Source: Dichetophora obliterata (taxonomy: Eukaryota; Arthropoda; Insecta; Diptera; Sciomyzidae). From it: DNA of 64,000 bases. This document shows, piece by piece, positions 45,571 through 57,642 of this stretch; the stretch's first letter is position 1, and every line of letters starts with the position of its first letter. A program made the translations under genes and the position numbers. Below the pieces are notes generated by a model. It was given only the letters and a program-made list of their open reading frames with translations. It had not been told where the DNA came from and searched no databases. The DNA is taken from assembly GCA_963920525.1 (NCBI GenBank), contig OY986436.1, forward strand, positions 87,832,470-87,896,469, given 5' to 3'.

Positions 45571-46182
45571 TTGGCCCATACGAGTAAAATGTGGCATCTT
45601 CAGTAATTTGTGGTAACTACCAAAAAGTTAAGTGCTACAAAAAAGCTTGGATTCGGTATGAATAAAAATTTTATTCGAAATTATATGACTACTTCGAAAG
45701 TATCATTTACTACAAAAATGTGATATATGTTCGTCGCAGCTGGTAAATTTTAATAGGGGTATTCACGATTCAGTGCACTTGCCAGTGCAGTTGAGGACTG
45801 AAGCAAGTGTATACTTGTGCACATTGAAAATTTTGACAACTTTGAAAAAATTGAAGTGGCGTGTTCACGAAAACCCAACTGCACAACTGCGAAAGTCCTC
45901 CAGTGCTCAACTGCACAGGCAAGTGCAGTGAATCGTGAATCTGAAGAGTACTTTAAAATTGTCCATGGCCGATTGCTATGATTGTAGTTTGCTTTCAGAT
46001 TCAACAAATCTTCGTTTCGCGTGCCCAAATAAATATCAAGTTAAATAAATTCTATGTAGAAAGTTCAACAGCTGATTCTTGTAGTGTAGTAAAGAGCACT
46101 TTATTCATATAAACTAACTACTTTGGAAGGTTTTTTATTTTGAATTATAGTAAAGTCCAATCTGCTACTTTTATTCATACGG
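45571..46182. mobile_element. about 610-bp TIR element inside the MADF-bearing MITE
   Basis: Left GCCCATACGAGTAAAATG is paired with inverted TTTATTCATACGGGC at the right. The host MITE sequence resumes directly after (TTTGAAACAATTCTTTCTTA). Confidence 0.6.
45754..45940. mobile_element. AGGGGTATTC MITE family, copy lacking the last bases
   Basis: Begins AGGGGTATTCACGATTCAGT and ends GCAGTGAATCGTGAAT, missing the final ACCCCT. Confidence 0.8.
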
Positions 46183-46410
46183 GCAATAGTTTGAAACAAT
46201 TCTTTCTTATACGAGTGGTTATTATAAACGTAACGTGACAGGACGTATAGATCCGTGGATTTCAGATTTCTACGTTACTTTACATTACGTCTTGCCAAAA
46301 AGCAACTGAACATTGAGGTTGGATTCGATTAGTGTGCAATGTGTATTGTTGAAACTACGTTTTTTGTTGAGTTTTCGTTATTAATGTGATAGTTCTATAT
46401 ATCCACAGCT

Positions 46411-46488
46411 ATGGATGACAAAGTTTTAATTGAACTTGTACGGGAACGTGTAATACAAACAACAAAACCTGGCTGCTGCCTATTATAA
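46411..46488 (+). pseudogene. MADF-like N-terminal exon in a MITE, degraded
   Basis: Reads MDDKVLIELVRERVIQ then TTKPGCCLL. The related copy at 56176-56096 (minus) reads MDD, a stop, then DLIVCVQERAIIYDKQLPGYC. Together they resemble the start of a MADF DNA-binding domain (LIELVRE...IYDK). MADF/Myb-like proteins accompany the transposase in PIF/Harbinger elements, so the MITE probably descends from such an element. The homology is recognised by pattern only. Confidence 0.5.
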
Positions 46489-46712
46489 TTGTTATAAAAT
46501 TTTCTTACATTGCGTCCCGTCATGATGACAGTTGACAACATTACGTTACGTCTTGCATAATTCGAGCATTATTCGATTTGTTACAGTTCCGTTACACGGC
46601 CATACAAAGGGTTAATTTAAGATCCAAATTATTCATCTTCAGATACCGTTTACCAGCGAAATTTGATCGATTAACTCCGCCTTTACCTACAGACAATCCG
46701 TTACTTTGTCAG

Positions 46713-47815
46713 CAGAGCTGTAAAGTCTGCATCCATATTCAGAATTTTAAGTACAACTGAATAACGACATAAGAATGCATTCAATGAATGCAAAATTGAT
46801 TTATACATAACATTTTTAATTCACATACAATTTTAAAAAAATGATTAATTAATCATTTTAATTATTCATTTTCGTTATTCAGAATAATGAATCAATTTTT
46901 TTATTCATTTGAATGCTATTCACAAAGAATGCCATTCACAAAGAATTACAGAATTTTCAATTATTCTATTTTTATTCATTATTCATTTTTTATTCGTTAT
47001 TCATTTTTTATTCATTATTCATTTGTTATTCATTATTCATTTTTTATTCATTATTCCTTTTTTATTCATTATTCATTTTTTATTCATGATTCATTTGTTA
47101 TTCATTATTAATTTTTTATTCATTCGTTATTCATTATTCATTTTTTATTTTTTATTCATTTGTTATTCATTTTTTTGTCATTGCTTAGGACTCGGGAAAC
47201 ACATTGCTTAGGAAACACATAGAAATATTCAAAATACTGGTTAAAAATTTGTAAATTTGCCAGAATAGGTCTGTTATTAAAAAAACACAGCCCCAGTCCT
47301 AAGCAATGACAAAAAAATGAATAACAAATGAATAAAGAATAAAAAGTGAATGAATAACAAATTAATAATTAATAAAAAAAGAATAATGAATAAAAAATGA
47401 ATAATGATTAAAAAATGAATGAATAAAAAAGGAATAATGAATAAAAAATTAATAATGAATAAAAAATGAATGAATAAAAAATGAATAATGAATAACAAAT
47501 GAATAAAGAATAAAAAATGAATAACGAATAAAAAATGAATAATGAATAAAAATAGAATTGAAAATTCTGTAATTCTTTTTGAATGGCATTCTTTGTGAAT
47601 AGCATTCAAATGAATAAAAAATTTGAATCATTATTCTGAATAACGAAAATGAATAATTGAGATGAATAATTAATCATTTTTTTTAAATTGAGTGTGAATT
47701 AAAAATTGTATTTATAAATCAATTTTGCATTCATTGAATGCATTCTTTTTTCGTTATTCATTGATTCATTTTTTTGTGATTTAAATCAAATTGAATGCAT
47801 TCTTTTACAGCTCTG
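46713..47815. mobile_element. 1103-bp hAT-ended foldback made of TTATTCATT simple repeats
   Basis: The ends are CAGAGCTGTAAA and its inverse. The 8-bp duplication TTTGTCAG is exact (46705-46712 and 47816-47823), which marks hAT. Both arms are arrays of TTATTCATT and TTTTTTATTCATT, opposite in orientation. The spacer (47190-47290) includes GCCAGAATAGGTCTG, the terminus of the 33.4-kb hAT-like family. All long open frames here are products of the simple repeat. Confidence 0.88.
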
Positions 47816-47823
47816 TTTGTCAG

Positions 47824-48900
47824 CTGGTTACAGATATTCAGAAGTGAACAGTATGCCACAAATTTATAAATATTTCTTTCAACTATATAACAAATGCAAA
47901 CTTTACAAACTGACACTAATAAAAACATCTCTCTTTAGCACAAAAAAAAATCTGTTGAAGGTTGCTCAATACGTGGAAAACAGTTGGCAAACAACAAGTA
48001 ACTATTTCGGTTGTAAAAGCTTGACTTTATATCAATGACGACTGCTGTTAACTTTAAAATGCTGGAGCTCTTAATTGATCTACATAAACGAGTCCATGAA
48101 ACGAGCCATTTGTTCGTTGATATGAATTAAAGAGAATCTGAAAGAACTGACATTAAAAACCAAACAAACGCGTTTGACTTCTATAATGCGAAATTTTTGA
48201 GGATCATTTGGTTTGAGGAATCTGGCAATATAGACTACATACAATGCTTACCCAGTTAAGTATTTAGGCACATATATATATATATATATATAGAATGGCT
48301 TGTCTCAATAGATTAAACCACAATTCATTGCAATTTATAAATATTTCGTCTTTTTGCAGAAATTCACTTCAACGATAGAAACATCGTATCTGCTGCAAGA
48401 ACCGAATGGAAAAGAAGAGTGCAAAACTTTCTGCTTATCACTTCCGTTTTTTCACTCAAACTCTACGTCGTTTGTTTCACTGCCGACGCAGCAAGTTTCA
48501 CAAACGATCAAAGAATAATTTATCTGCCTTTTTTTATTTTATAGCGTTTCTGTTGCAAAATTTTACAAATAGCTACATTAATGGAACTTTTCGTAATTAG
48601 AAAAAGCTGAGAAATTGTTTAAGATATGCAAGTTAATGAAATAGAACACTCCGAGGTTTTTTTGATTACAAGTAATGTTTTTTGTTTATATTATTCAGGC
48701 TTGGTCGACTTAGGCTTGTTCTTGACTCAAGGTATTTTGATTTTTAATTTAATTTTAAACATTTCTAAAAAATTTTCAGCAGCAGCAACGGCACTACAAA
48801 CTATACAAGACACGGTCAAAAAACAACTGTTTCTGGCATCTCTTTTGTTGACAAATTCGTGAATGTGTCATTTTGAAAAGCAGGGCTGAAAAGGAATAGT
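47824..48900. other. spacer with a (TA)n run
   Basis: A TA dinucleotide run lies at about 48273-48291. No supported gene. Confidence 0.4.
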
Positions 48901-48919
48901 AATAGTACTTTATGACAAC

Positions 48920-49625
48920 CATGATTCAATTACTATAGGTTGTCCATTCATTTGACGTTTACTCACAAGAATGAAGATATACACCCGTAAAATTGAAGAG
49001 GAGAGCAAAAGAGTAATTTTTTAATGCCATCAAAGTAATCAGTTGCAGGAATATCATACTTTTTTGCAGTACTAAATACCTAAGGATACATTTCACTGCT
49101 GCTTTTTCTACTACGTCCTGCACTGCTTGTTTGTTTTGATATTAAATTTAAGTAAGTTTTAAAAAAACTAATTTCAATATTTTGTTGTGCAAATCTATTC
49201 ACACCGCTGACGGCTTTATATTTTCCACTGGCACATTATATTTTCAAATTTTATCACTAAAATACACTGTTTTTCAAACACCGCACGTTATTTTAACAAT
49301 TACAACTTAATAGTAGCGATTTATATTTCAATTGAAAAAAAAACGACTCGCAACAAAATTTAAAAACAATTTTTAATAATAATTATCAGAGCAATAATTA
49401 TTATAAACGCAATGCAAACTATGTTTTTCCTGCTAACAGCAAAATATAGAATAACTACTTTTTAAAATAAAATACACAACAAAACACTGAAACATAACTT
49501 TTTTCATAGAAGACCACAAGACCCTGGTTGTCATTTATATTTGAGAGAGAATATATTTTTTTTTAGAAATTTACGGGTGTTGTCAAACGAATGGACAACC
49601 TGTAATAATTGAATCATGATGACAA
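48920..49625. repeat. inverted pair of an about 65-bp repeat
   Basis: ATGATTCAATTACTATAGGT, TGTCCATTCATTTGAC and ACACCCGTAAA (48930-48993) recur inverted at 49562-49618. They may be the TIRs of a 700-bp element, but no flanking duplication was found. Confidence 0.55.
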
Positions 49626-50780
49626 CGATATTACAACATGAAACAATGATATACAGATAGTGTAATTCGATCACAAAAACTGAAATCTTCTGCGCAGCTA
49701 CGTCACTCGGGCTTGTCAGCTGTAACACGTGGTGAATACATACAAAAGAAAATGTGAAAAAGCAAAAAGTAAACACAATCAGTAAGCAGCATAAGTGCAA
49801 GCTTTTAAGAAATATTAGCTGCATTCCTTTCGCCTTCATATAATCGCGATAGCAAATTTTCTCAAAGGAACGGCAAGAAAAACAACTCTTAGAGGGCACT
49901 ACCGTTACAGTCAAAATTAAATTCAAACAAGCAATCATGATACAATATCTATAAGGTGTCATGAGAACGTGTGTCGTTCAAAACTGTTGTGAACTGTTAT
50001 GGTAGCAATACCTTAGTGAACGATGTTTTTTTTAATTTAATTATTAATTTTATGCAATTATACAAATAATTTAAGTGCAATTGTTGGCTCCGATGAAAAC
50101 GTCCAATGTGTGTGACACACGCTATTTGTTTTTTTTTCTTTTGTTTAACATTCGATCCTATTTGTTATAGGATTATTATTTTTGTTTTTGCTTTGCATGT
50201 AAAAAACCTAATAATCTGGATTATTTTGAAGCGAATGGAACGCAGCTATTGAATTAATTTAGTTTAGTTTATAATATTGTGCTTTTATAGTGTGAATTAT
50301 AATTTTCAATTAAATATTATGTAATTGAAATTAGTACTAAAGTTTCAGATGCTTTTGATTAGAATAACATCAATTGAAATTTGTGCCAAAAATTTAATTT
50401 ACAACTTTTGTTAACAAACGAGAAGAATATAACAAAATTACAACAAAAAAGCAATGAAAGTGCTGTGGGGAACACACATAAGTTTGCGTAGGGGAACAAA
50501 TATAAGAAAACACTCCTATTATATATGCATTTCTTTTCAATAATAGTGCTGAAAAATATATTTGCTTAAATTTATTTTTAAATATATTTATAATGTTATT
50601 AATTTCATTTCAATAAACCTAGTTTCAATAAGAAAATGTCGATATTTTTTCATCGCTATAAATAAATTATCCTCTTTACGTTTTTATTTAGCCACTTTGA
50701 CAAGCTCGAGCTACGTCACAACAAAGATGGCGGATATGCGCAATACGCTATCTGTACATCATTGTTTCATGATATTACAA
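49626..50780. other. AT-rich spacer with repeat fragments
   Basis: A block (TATCTGTATATCATTGTTTC and GACAAGCCCGAG inverted) at 49640-49720 recurs in direct orientation at about 50700-50770. A 143-codon frame on the minus strand (49962-49531) runs into this repeat and is not supported as a gene. Confidence 0.45.
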
Positions 50781-52446
50781 GATATATATTTATACTAGCA
50801 GGCCACCTACTTCTTTTTATCAATCTCAAAGACTTAACGTCGAATACTGCATAGAAATCTTGCAACTTGTTCGCAAATTTTTTTTTGGGAGTGTATGAAA
50901 AATACAATTATCCAGCAAATACTGACTTTTTAAATTTTGAAATTGGAGGTTTAGATATCATCAACAATTTTTTAGTTTCAGATAATGATGTTTCTGTAGT
51001 CATTAAAGGCTTAAAACCAATCGTTAAACATGAGATTGGCGATTTCCCTCCTCTGTTTTTTAAAAACTTAACTAAATATACTCAAAACCATTACATATGT
51101 ATTCAATTTGTGCTTTAATTCAGGCTGTAAAACCTGCTTTATTATCCCCGTATTTAAATCTGGCGACCGTGGCGATTTGTGTAATTACAGAGCTATTGTT
51201 AAACAATTAACATTTGCTAAAATTTTCGATCATACCATAAAATTCAGCTCTTTGACCATATCAATGGGGCTTTCTGCAATGCTCAACACGGGTTCTTACA
51301 CGGTAGATAAACTTCCACTAACTTAATACTGGTATCTAAAAATATAGTTGATGCCATAGTAGATGGTTGACAGCGACTGGATGTGCTATATACAGATTTT
51401 TCTAAGGCTTTGGATGAAGTCGAACATTCAATATTATTGCTAAATTAAAGAAATACGGGTATCAGATATACTTCTAAAATTTTTAAAAAAATTTTTATCA
51501 AATCATAAGCTCATAGTACAAATCGATTCAACTGTCTTAGTAGATATCATTATTGCCTCTTCCGGCATTCCTCAAGGTACACATTGCGGACCTTTACTGT
51601 TCAGTCTTCATAAATGGCTTGCCCAGTTTTTTTCAAGTCTCTAAGCGTTTATTGTTTGCCGATGACGTTAAACTTTTTCTCGAAGTCTTGGCTTCTTCTG
51701 ATTATTTATTGTTATAAATCGATTTAAATATTTTTGATAATTGGTGTTCATGTAACAACTTAAATCTGAACACAAATAAATATTGTGTATTTTCTTTTAC
51801 TACATGAAAATAAGGCCTTAGGTGTAATCTTCGACTCTAATTTTAGCTTCAAAAGTCACTATCAATATGAAATTTCTAAATCATATGCCATGATAGGTTT
51901 TATAAAAAGGAATTCTCAAAAATTTAAGGACTGTTGACTGTTAAATCTCTCTATGTTTCTTTAGTTCGAAGTAATCTAGATTACTGTTCAATTGTCTGGG
52001 ATCCATTTTACGCTGAGCATTCAAATCGTATTGACACAATTCATAAGCTTTTTACTAAATATGCGCTTCAAAAGATGAATTGGCCTGACGGCATTCTATC
52101 TTATGTGGCTAGATGTAAATTGCTTGGGTTGCAGTCACTATCTGATAGACGTTCATTTTGTTCCTTGTTATTTGTTTTTAATGACTTATCTGGTAAAGTC
52201 ACTAGTGAAAACATCCGAAGTCTATTCGTATCACATCTTCCAATTATATCTTTGAAAAACCATCGCATGTTTGATGATGTAATTCATACAATTAATTTTT
52301 CCTAAAGTGAATCTCTTGCTAGATGCATTCACTTATGTAATAAATATTCTAAATTTCTAAATTTTAAAATAATTTTAAATGGATTTCGTCTAAAATTGTT
52401 CAAATTATCTAATTAGGTTAAGATTTTTAATAGTCTGTAAGATTGT

Positions 52447-53504
52447 AAAGGTTAAATTTTAAGGGCCGATGTTAAATGTGAACCACACCTAAACGTCAAG
52501 TTTTTTCTGCATTTCATTTAACATTTCTCAATTTCAGACTAATTCAATTTGAACCATGGAAAGATACACAATGAAGCAACGCGTAAAAGTTATTCAGGCT
52601 TATTATGAAAATGGACGTTCAAATCAAAATACATATCGTGCACTTCGTGATTTTTTCGGTCAATTTAATCGTCCAAATGTGCGTACAATCGGAAAAATCG
52701 TGCAAAAATTTGAGCAAATCGGGTCTGTATGAGATGTGAAAACACCAGTGCATGCTCGTACAGCTCGTACTGCAGAAAATATTGCTGCTGTTCGCGATAG
52801 TGTGGCTGAAGAATCGTCCACCTCAACTCGTCGTCGTGCCCAACAATTGCACCTCTCACGCTCGTCGTTGATGAACGAATTGGGCACAAAGAATGACTGT
52901 TTGGTGCGGTTTATGGGAAGGCGGCATCATCGGGCCGTATTTTTTCCAAAATGAGGCCGGTCAGGCAGTTACTGTGAATGGTGTTCGCTATCGTGAGATG
53001 ATAACTAACTTTTTATGGCCCGAATTGGAAGGTATGGATGTGGATGATATGTGGTTTCAACAGGACGGTGCCACTTGCCACACAGCTAACGAAACAATGG
53101 CTCTTTTGCGCGACAAATTCAATGGCCGTGCTATCTCACGTGGTGGCGATATCAATTGGCCGCCAAGATCATGTGATTTGACACCGTTTGACTTCTTTCT
53201 TAGGGATTATTTGAAAGAAAAGGTGTACGTCGATAAGCCAGCAACAATTCAAGAGCTAAAGAATGAGATAATTAATCACATAAACGGCATAGAACCTCAA
53301 TTATGCCTCAGCGTTATCGAAAATTTGGACCATCGTATGGAGGTGTGCCGCCGAGGTCACGGCGGCCATTTGGCCGATATTTTGTTCCACACATAATTGA
53401 ACCATACCAATATTATCATAATAAAAAGATATAACAATTATTTTCTAAATAATTTGTGTTTTCTTCAAAATCAACATCGGCCCTTAAAATTTAACCACCC
53501 TTTA
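52447..53504 (+). mobile_element. mariner/IS630-type transposon with internal deletion
   Basis: TIRs share GGTTAAATTTTAAGGGCCGA (left 52450 on; inverted at the right, ending near 53497). The right end adds CCACCCTTTA. The size of about 1.06 kb is short for one of these elements. The LINE tail resumes after the right end, so this insertion is younger than the LINE. Confidence 0.85.
52557..53396 (+). pseudogene. mariner-type transposase, internally deleted
   Basis: Starts MERYTMKQRVKVIQAYYEN (52557), a helix-turn-helix segment with ALRDFFGQFNRPNV. TGA follows (about 52733) where Arg is likely. Then come HARTARTAENIAAVRDSVAE and RRAQQLHLSRSSL. After about 20 bases the frame jumps to TVWCGLWEGGIIGPYFF (52893 on), so the stretch bearing the first catalytic Asp is missing. 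Still present are FLWPELEGMDVDDMWFQQDGATCHT (second Asp) and WPPRSCDLTPFDFF (third Asp), with RRGHGGHLADILF at the end. The element cannot encode active transposase. Confidence 0.88.
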
Positions 53505-53541
53505 TAATCTTTACACCGTAATAAATTAATAAATAAATAAG

Positions 53542-54460
53542 AAGACTTTTTTTCTTTCGTTTTTTTTTTAGCACCGCTGTGCATTTATATACATCTCACT
53601 TTTCACCTTACCTCGAGCTCATTTCTTTTTTTTTATTTGCTAGCTGTGCTAGCTTAGCATAAATAGAATAGAAAAGAGAGCAATATGGAGTTAATTGAAA
53701 CTCTCGCAACACAACAGCGTGAAAAGAAAACGATGAAGCAATGCATTTCAGCTGGGATGATTTCTTAAAAATCTTAATATTTTAATTAAATAAACCTATT
53801 ATTTAAATTTCGAATGAAAAATACTCCTAAATAAATCACAAATAAGATATATTAAAATTTTTTCAAAAAAATTGACCCTGTACTTTTGGAGTAAAGTAGT
53901 AATTTTAAATTTACTCTTCAATTTTATATAATGGTATAGTTAAACAGATTCTTATTTGTTAACTTAGCGGCTGTAATGTATGGCCACCTTGACCTGTTAC
54001 ACTATCAAGTAAATTAATAAATCGACTGCCACTTGGCTACAATATTATTACAGAATATTTTACTCCTGCTCAGTAAGTAATATAACATTTGCTTTTGACT
54101 GAAACAACAATTCATGATGTGTCCTTGACCACCGCCGTAACATAGCCAAGGTACGGACTTGAAAAACATTTTTAGTGGTAGATTGGAATCAAAAAGTGTG
54201 GTAGATTGAAATAAAATGTGGCAGATTTGATATTTCATATAGCTGTATATGTCTTTTATAAAAAAATATATACATAACACATTTAATAACAAAAAATATA
54301 GAATATATTCAATACAAAAAACAAAAATAGATTAAAAACGAAGAAACTTTCAGTCAATTAAACAAAAAACGAAACAATATGGAACAAATCTAGTTTAGGG
54401 GCAGGAGCCTAATTTTGTTTTAAATATGTGTTTTTACTCTCATAAGGTCTAATTTCTTCA
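53542..54460. other. spacer; single MITE terminus near 54127
   Basis: CTTGACCACCGCCGTAACAT at about 54123 matches the right end of the 13876-14292 MITE. No gene. Confidence 0.45.
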
Positions 54461-54462
54461 CA

Positions 54463-54560
54463 GTCCGGTAAAAGTTACCGTCCTGGTAAAGTCACAAAGG
54501 TATGATTTTCCAGTAAGTTGTGAGTTTACCGGGAAGTTACTGGAAGGTAACTTTTGCCGA
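54463..54560. repeat. small inverted repeat (GGTAAAAGTTACC)
   Basis: CCGGTAAAAGTTACC at 54463 pairs with GGTAACTTTTGCCG near 54550, with a second inner pair (GGTAAAGTCAC and GTGAGTTTACC). Confidence 0.6.
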
Positions 54561-56000
54561 TTCGTCCCGCGTTTAAGCCTCCCACGCAAACGTTTTTTTA
54601 ACAGCTGACAGTCAACGTCGAAATATCAATGTAATTCACAATAACAAGCATATGTCAAAATATAAAGATACTCACAATTAAGCTTTCTAGTGATGTGTTT
54701 ATTTAAAGTAATTCATAGAGAACAAATTCAACAAATTTTATGATAGTGGAAAAAGTGTTAGATTTTAAGCCTTCGGTGGTAAAAGTGGTAGATAATAAAA
54801 TTTTTAAAAAATGTGATAGATCTACCACAATAGTGTTTAAGTCCATGCCCTCAACATAGCCCTAACCTAAACAAAACAAAACAAAACAAAACGAAGCAAC
54901 GAAATGTCAAAAATAATCTCTTTCACACTAGTGTAAACAGTGCAGATTACAAAAGGGGACTTTCTTACGGCGGATTCACTGACCACCTCCAGGAAGTTTT
55001 GCAAGTTTTTTTATATGAAGTTTTTGCGCATTATCTCTCTTCACATAGTTCATTTCCAGATAGTGTGGTCAGATAGTGTGGACACAAAAGAAAAAAGCTG
55101 TCTGACAAAAACGTAATTTTGACACACAGATGAAATTCGGTATGTAATTTTTTCACATGTCATCTGTATGAAACATATAGTCTGGGGGCACCGTAAAGAA
55201 ATAAACATATGTTTTTGACTTTTCTTCAAAAGTTGCAAGTTTTTGTGAAAAACCTGCTCTCGTACTTTTTGTAATTTTTCACACAAAGAGAGCATTTTTC
55301 CGCTTACTCTTTCAAACTTTACAACTTGCTAATTTCTGCTACAAAAGTACGGGAACAGACCTATTACCACGAACATTTCATAAGTATCATATAACAGGTT
55401 TTTTTTATTTTGTGAGGCCAAACTCAATAATAATTGGTCTTAAAAATGTATTTTCTTCAGTCACTTGTCTGTTTCTTCAGTCAGTTATATAAATACGATA
55501 TAGAACAAAAAGCGTTTTCAATTATTTGTTGGGAGCAGAGCAAGAACTGTCAAAAACCATGCTCTTCTTTTCTATTTTGTTCCGAGCGTTAGGAGTAGAT
55601 AAATCGTGTTTTGGTATACACTCGTAGCGCGATGAAAGCGCTCTCGGCGCCACTCTACGTGCTCTCAATCAAATGGTCGAGCACGTAGAGCAAATATCAG
55701 AACAATTGCTGTCAAACACATTTTAACAATATATAATAAGCTGCAATAATTCAACAAAAAGCAAAACACCAATAAAATACTATTAACTAATGCAGAAATG
55801 GCTGATAGTAAGTAGTTCTGTATATATTAGTTAATAGCTTAATAAAATTTGTTAAAATGGCCAAAAAAAAATACTTAGTGATAGCCTTGATTTTGTGACA
55901 GCCTGAAATTTATTAATTCAGAGTTCTCTGAGCATACTCAACGTATACATTTCTCGGAACGTTCTCTATGTGCTCTTTCTCGGAAGAGTGCCCTGTCCCT
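54561..56000. other. spacer; partial MITE terminus at 55125-55190
   Basis: The terminus is the reverse of the 4274-4719 MITE end (ATGAAACATATAGTCTGG). Nothing else is recognised. Confidence 0.45.
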
Positions 56001-56002
56001 AA

Positions 56003-56474
56003 AGGCCCAATTATAATAGACGTAATGTAAAGTAACGTAATGTTGGCAACTGTCATCGTGACGGGACGTAATGTAAGAAAACGTTGTAGCAATTATAATA
56101 GGCAGTAGCCAGGCAGTTGTTTGTCGTAAATAATTGCACGTTCCTGTACACATACAATTAAATCTTAGTCATCCATAGCTGAGGATACATAAAACTATCA
56201 CATTAATAACAAAAACTCAACAAAAAGCGTAGTTCAACAATATAAAATAGCGCAATAATCGAATCTAACCTCAATGTTTAGTTGTTCTTTGAACAGACGT
56301 AATGTAAAGTAACGTAGAAATCGAAATCCAACGGATCTTTACGTCCCGTTATATTACGTTACTTCTATTATAACCACTTGTATAAGAAAAGTATTGATTG
56401 AAACAGTAAGTGACAGAACACACTGCTGCAGTGACATTTCACTACATTACGTTACGTCTATTATAACTGGGCCT
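56003..56474 (-). mobile_element. 472-bp PIF/Harbinger-like MITE with MADF-like exon, complete copy
   Basis: The ends are AGGCCCAATTATAATAGACG and its inverse. TAA precedes the left end; GAA follows the right, so the duplication is imperfect. On the minus strand ATG at 56176 opens MDD, a stop, DLIVCVQERAIIYDKQLPGY, then a stop in the TATTATAATT repeat. Confidence 0.7.
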
Positions 56475-56654
56475 GAACAAATAAGCGAAAACGCCTAAAA
56501 TATACCTGTAGACTGTATGCACAGTTATTGTATTTTTTTATGAAAAGCAATACGACCTTGTGAAAATCCTAAGATGGATGGGCACGCACTCAAATGATCT
56601 CACATGTCGGATGGATTGACCGAAATTTCAATAAGATTTGAAAATTATGGGTTT

Positions 56655-57420
56655 TCACGTTGATCAAATCGCTCATCAAATGATTTGACTAACAGAAATA
56701 TGTATTGATTTTATGGTGATATGACGAGTCCGAACACTCATCAAATCGTTTGTCAAATCATTGGATTAAAATTAAATTTTTTTATTTTTCTGCTGATTTT
56801 ATGAACGATTTGACCAGTATGAACACTTGTAAAAGTGTGTAGAACAAACTTTGTCATTTGAAAAAGTTTTCAACCTGAGCACATTGCGGCAAAAGAAAGA
56901 ACAGAAGAAAATAATAATAAATAAAAGTGGCATATACAAAATAAATAAATAAACTTGCCATTTCAGCCCTTGGAAGGACTCTGACTTAGCTTCTTATTGA
57001 TCAATTGTGATGTGCGTTTTATTAAATGTTTCATCACAAATGACCGAGAGCTGGACCTACCTGTTTTATGCCGACTCCGAACGGCTTATGTTCTCAAGAA
57101 CCTTTTACATGGCAATTTTTACTCTCTGAGATTTGCCATTGCCTGCAGAGAAGTGACGACCGAACAGAAAAATTAATTCAATTGGAAAAACTTTCTGTCT
57201 GAGCTGGAACTGAACCCGGGCTACCGCGGTTCTTTAGCTTAGGGCCACACACTCTACCCACCAGGCTACGGTCGCCACAACAGTGGCAAATAATTTATAA
57301 AAATTTTTAAAATTTCTTCTTCTTCCAATACGGTTTTAATAACAAAATTTGATGAGCGATTTGAAATTTGCACACCCTTTTCATCAGACATGTCCATCGA
57401 ACTTTGTTATTAAGCTTTGT
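56655..57420 (+). mobile_element. TCAAATCGTTTGAC MITE carrying a SINE
   Basis: Homologous to 13506-13835 in opposite orientation, with the SINE at 56933-57281 inserted in its centre. Ends approximate. Confidence 0.7.
56933..57281 (-). mobile_element. tRNA-derived SINE (about 349 bp)
   Basis: On the minus strand the head reads GGCGACCGTAGCCTGGTGG. The A box TAGCCTGGTGG (57268-57258) and B box GGTTCAGTTCC (57216-57206) of an RNA polymerase III promoter are visible. The body holds GCCGTTCGGAGTCGGCATAA, a block I associate with conserved cores of insect SINEs, and the 3' tail is ATTTATTTATTTTG. The 7-bp duplication AGTGGCA is exact (56926-56932 and 57282-57288). The empty site is preserved at 13690-13720. 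Confidence 0.9.
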
Positions 57421-57642
57421 ACGAATTGATCTAATTGCGACCTAAGCCAAATTGGGTCCATAAGGCAGTGCTTGAAACTTGTTTGAAACAATAGGGGTAT
57501 TCACGATTCAGTGCACTTGCCTGAGCATGTGAGGACTTGTGCACTTTACAGAAACAAAATGTACGTACGTCAAAAATCTGCACAAGTGCTTTTCTACTAT
57601 TACCTTCAACTTGAGGACTTAAGGACTTGAGCAGTTGTGCAC

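Larger units (their letters stand above)
45504..46556. mobile_element. PIF/Harbinger-like MITE with MADF-like exon, interrupted copy
   Basis: The left end AGGTCCAATTATAATAGAAG is the family terminus. The right end is degraded. 45571-46182 is a separate insertion with GCCCATACGAGTAAAA ends, and that insertion carries an AGGGGTATTC MITE. Unlike most MITEs, the family retains protein-coding sequence (see 46411). Confidence 0.65.
50815..53541 (+). pseudogene. CR1/Jockey-group LINE, decayed, interrupted by a mariner-type element
   Basis: Readable pieces in order are RILHRNLATCSQIFF, GLDIINNFLVSDNDV, GDFPPLFFKN, FIIPVFKSGDRGDLCNYRAI and remnants of the YADD region (LFADDVKLFLEV, about 51650). The clean C-terminal frame 51934-52305 has RSNLDYCSIVWDPFY and LLGLQSLSDRRSFCSLLFVF. 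This is the same group as the LINE at 33.4-37.2 kb but older, with many stops and frameshifts. The tail TAATAAATTAATAAATAAAT lies beyond the mariner insertion (53519-53541). Confidence 0.8.

Noticed and set aside
46887..47631. FIHYSF-type repeat proteins
   Set aside because: Translations of the TTATTCATT simple repeat within a hAT-ended element.
49531..49962. 143-codon minus-strand frame with hydrophobic segments as a membrane protein gene
   Set aside because: Its 3' half is made of an inverted repeat seen elsewhere in the window, AT-rich DNA easily encodes hydrophobic residues, and there is no support for a promoter or homologue.
57200..57280. A functional tRNA gene on the minus strand
   Set aside because: The A and B boxes belong to the head of a SINE with a long body, tail and target duplication, and no proper tRNA cloverleaf 3' end follows the B box.
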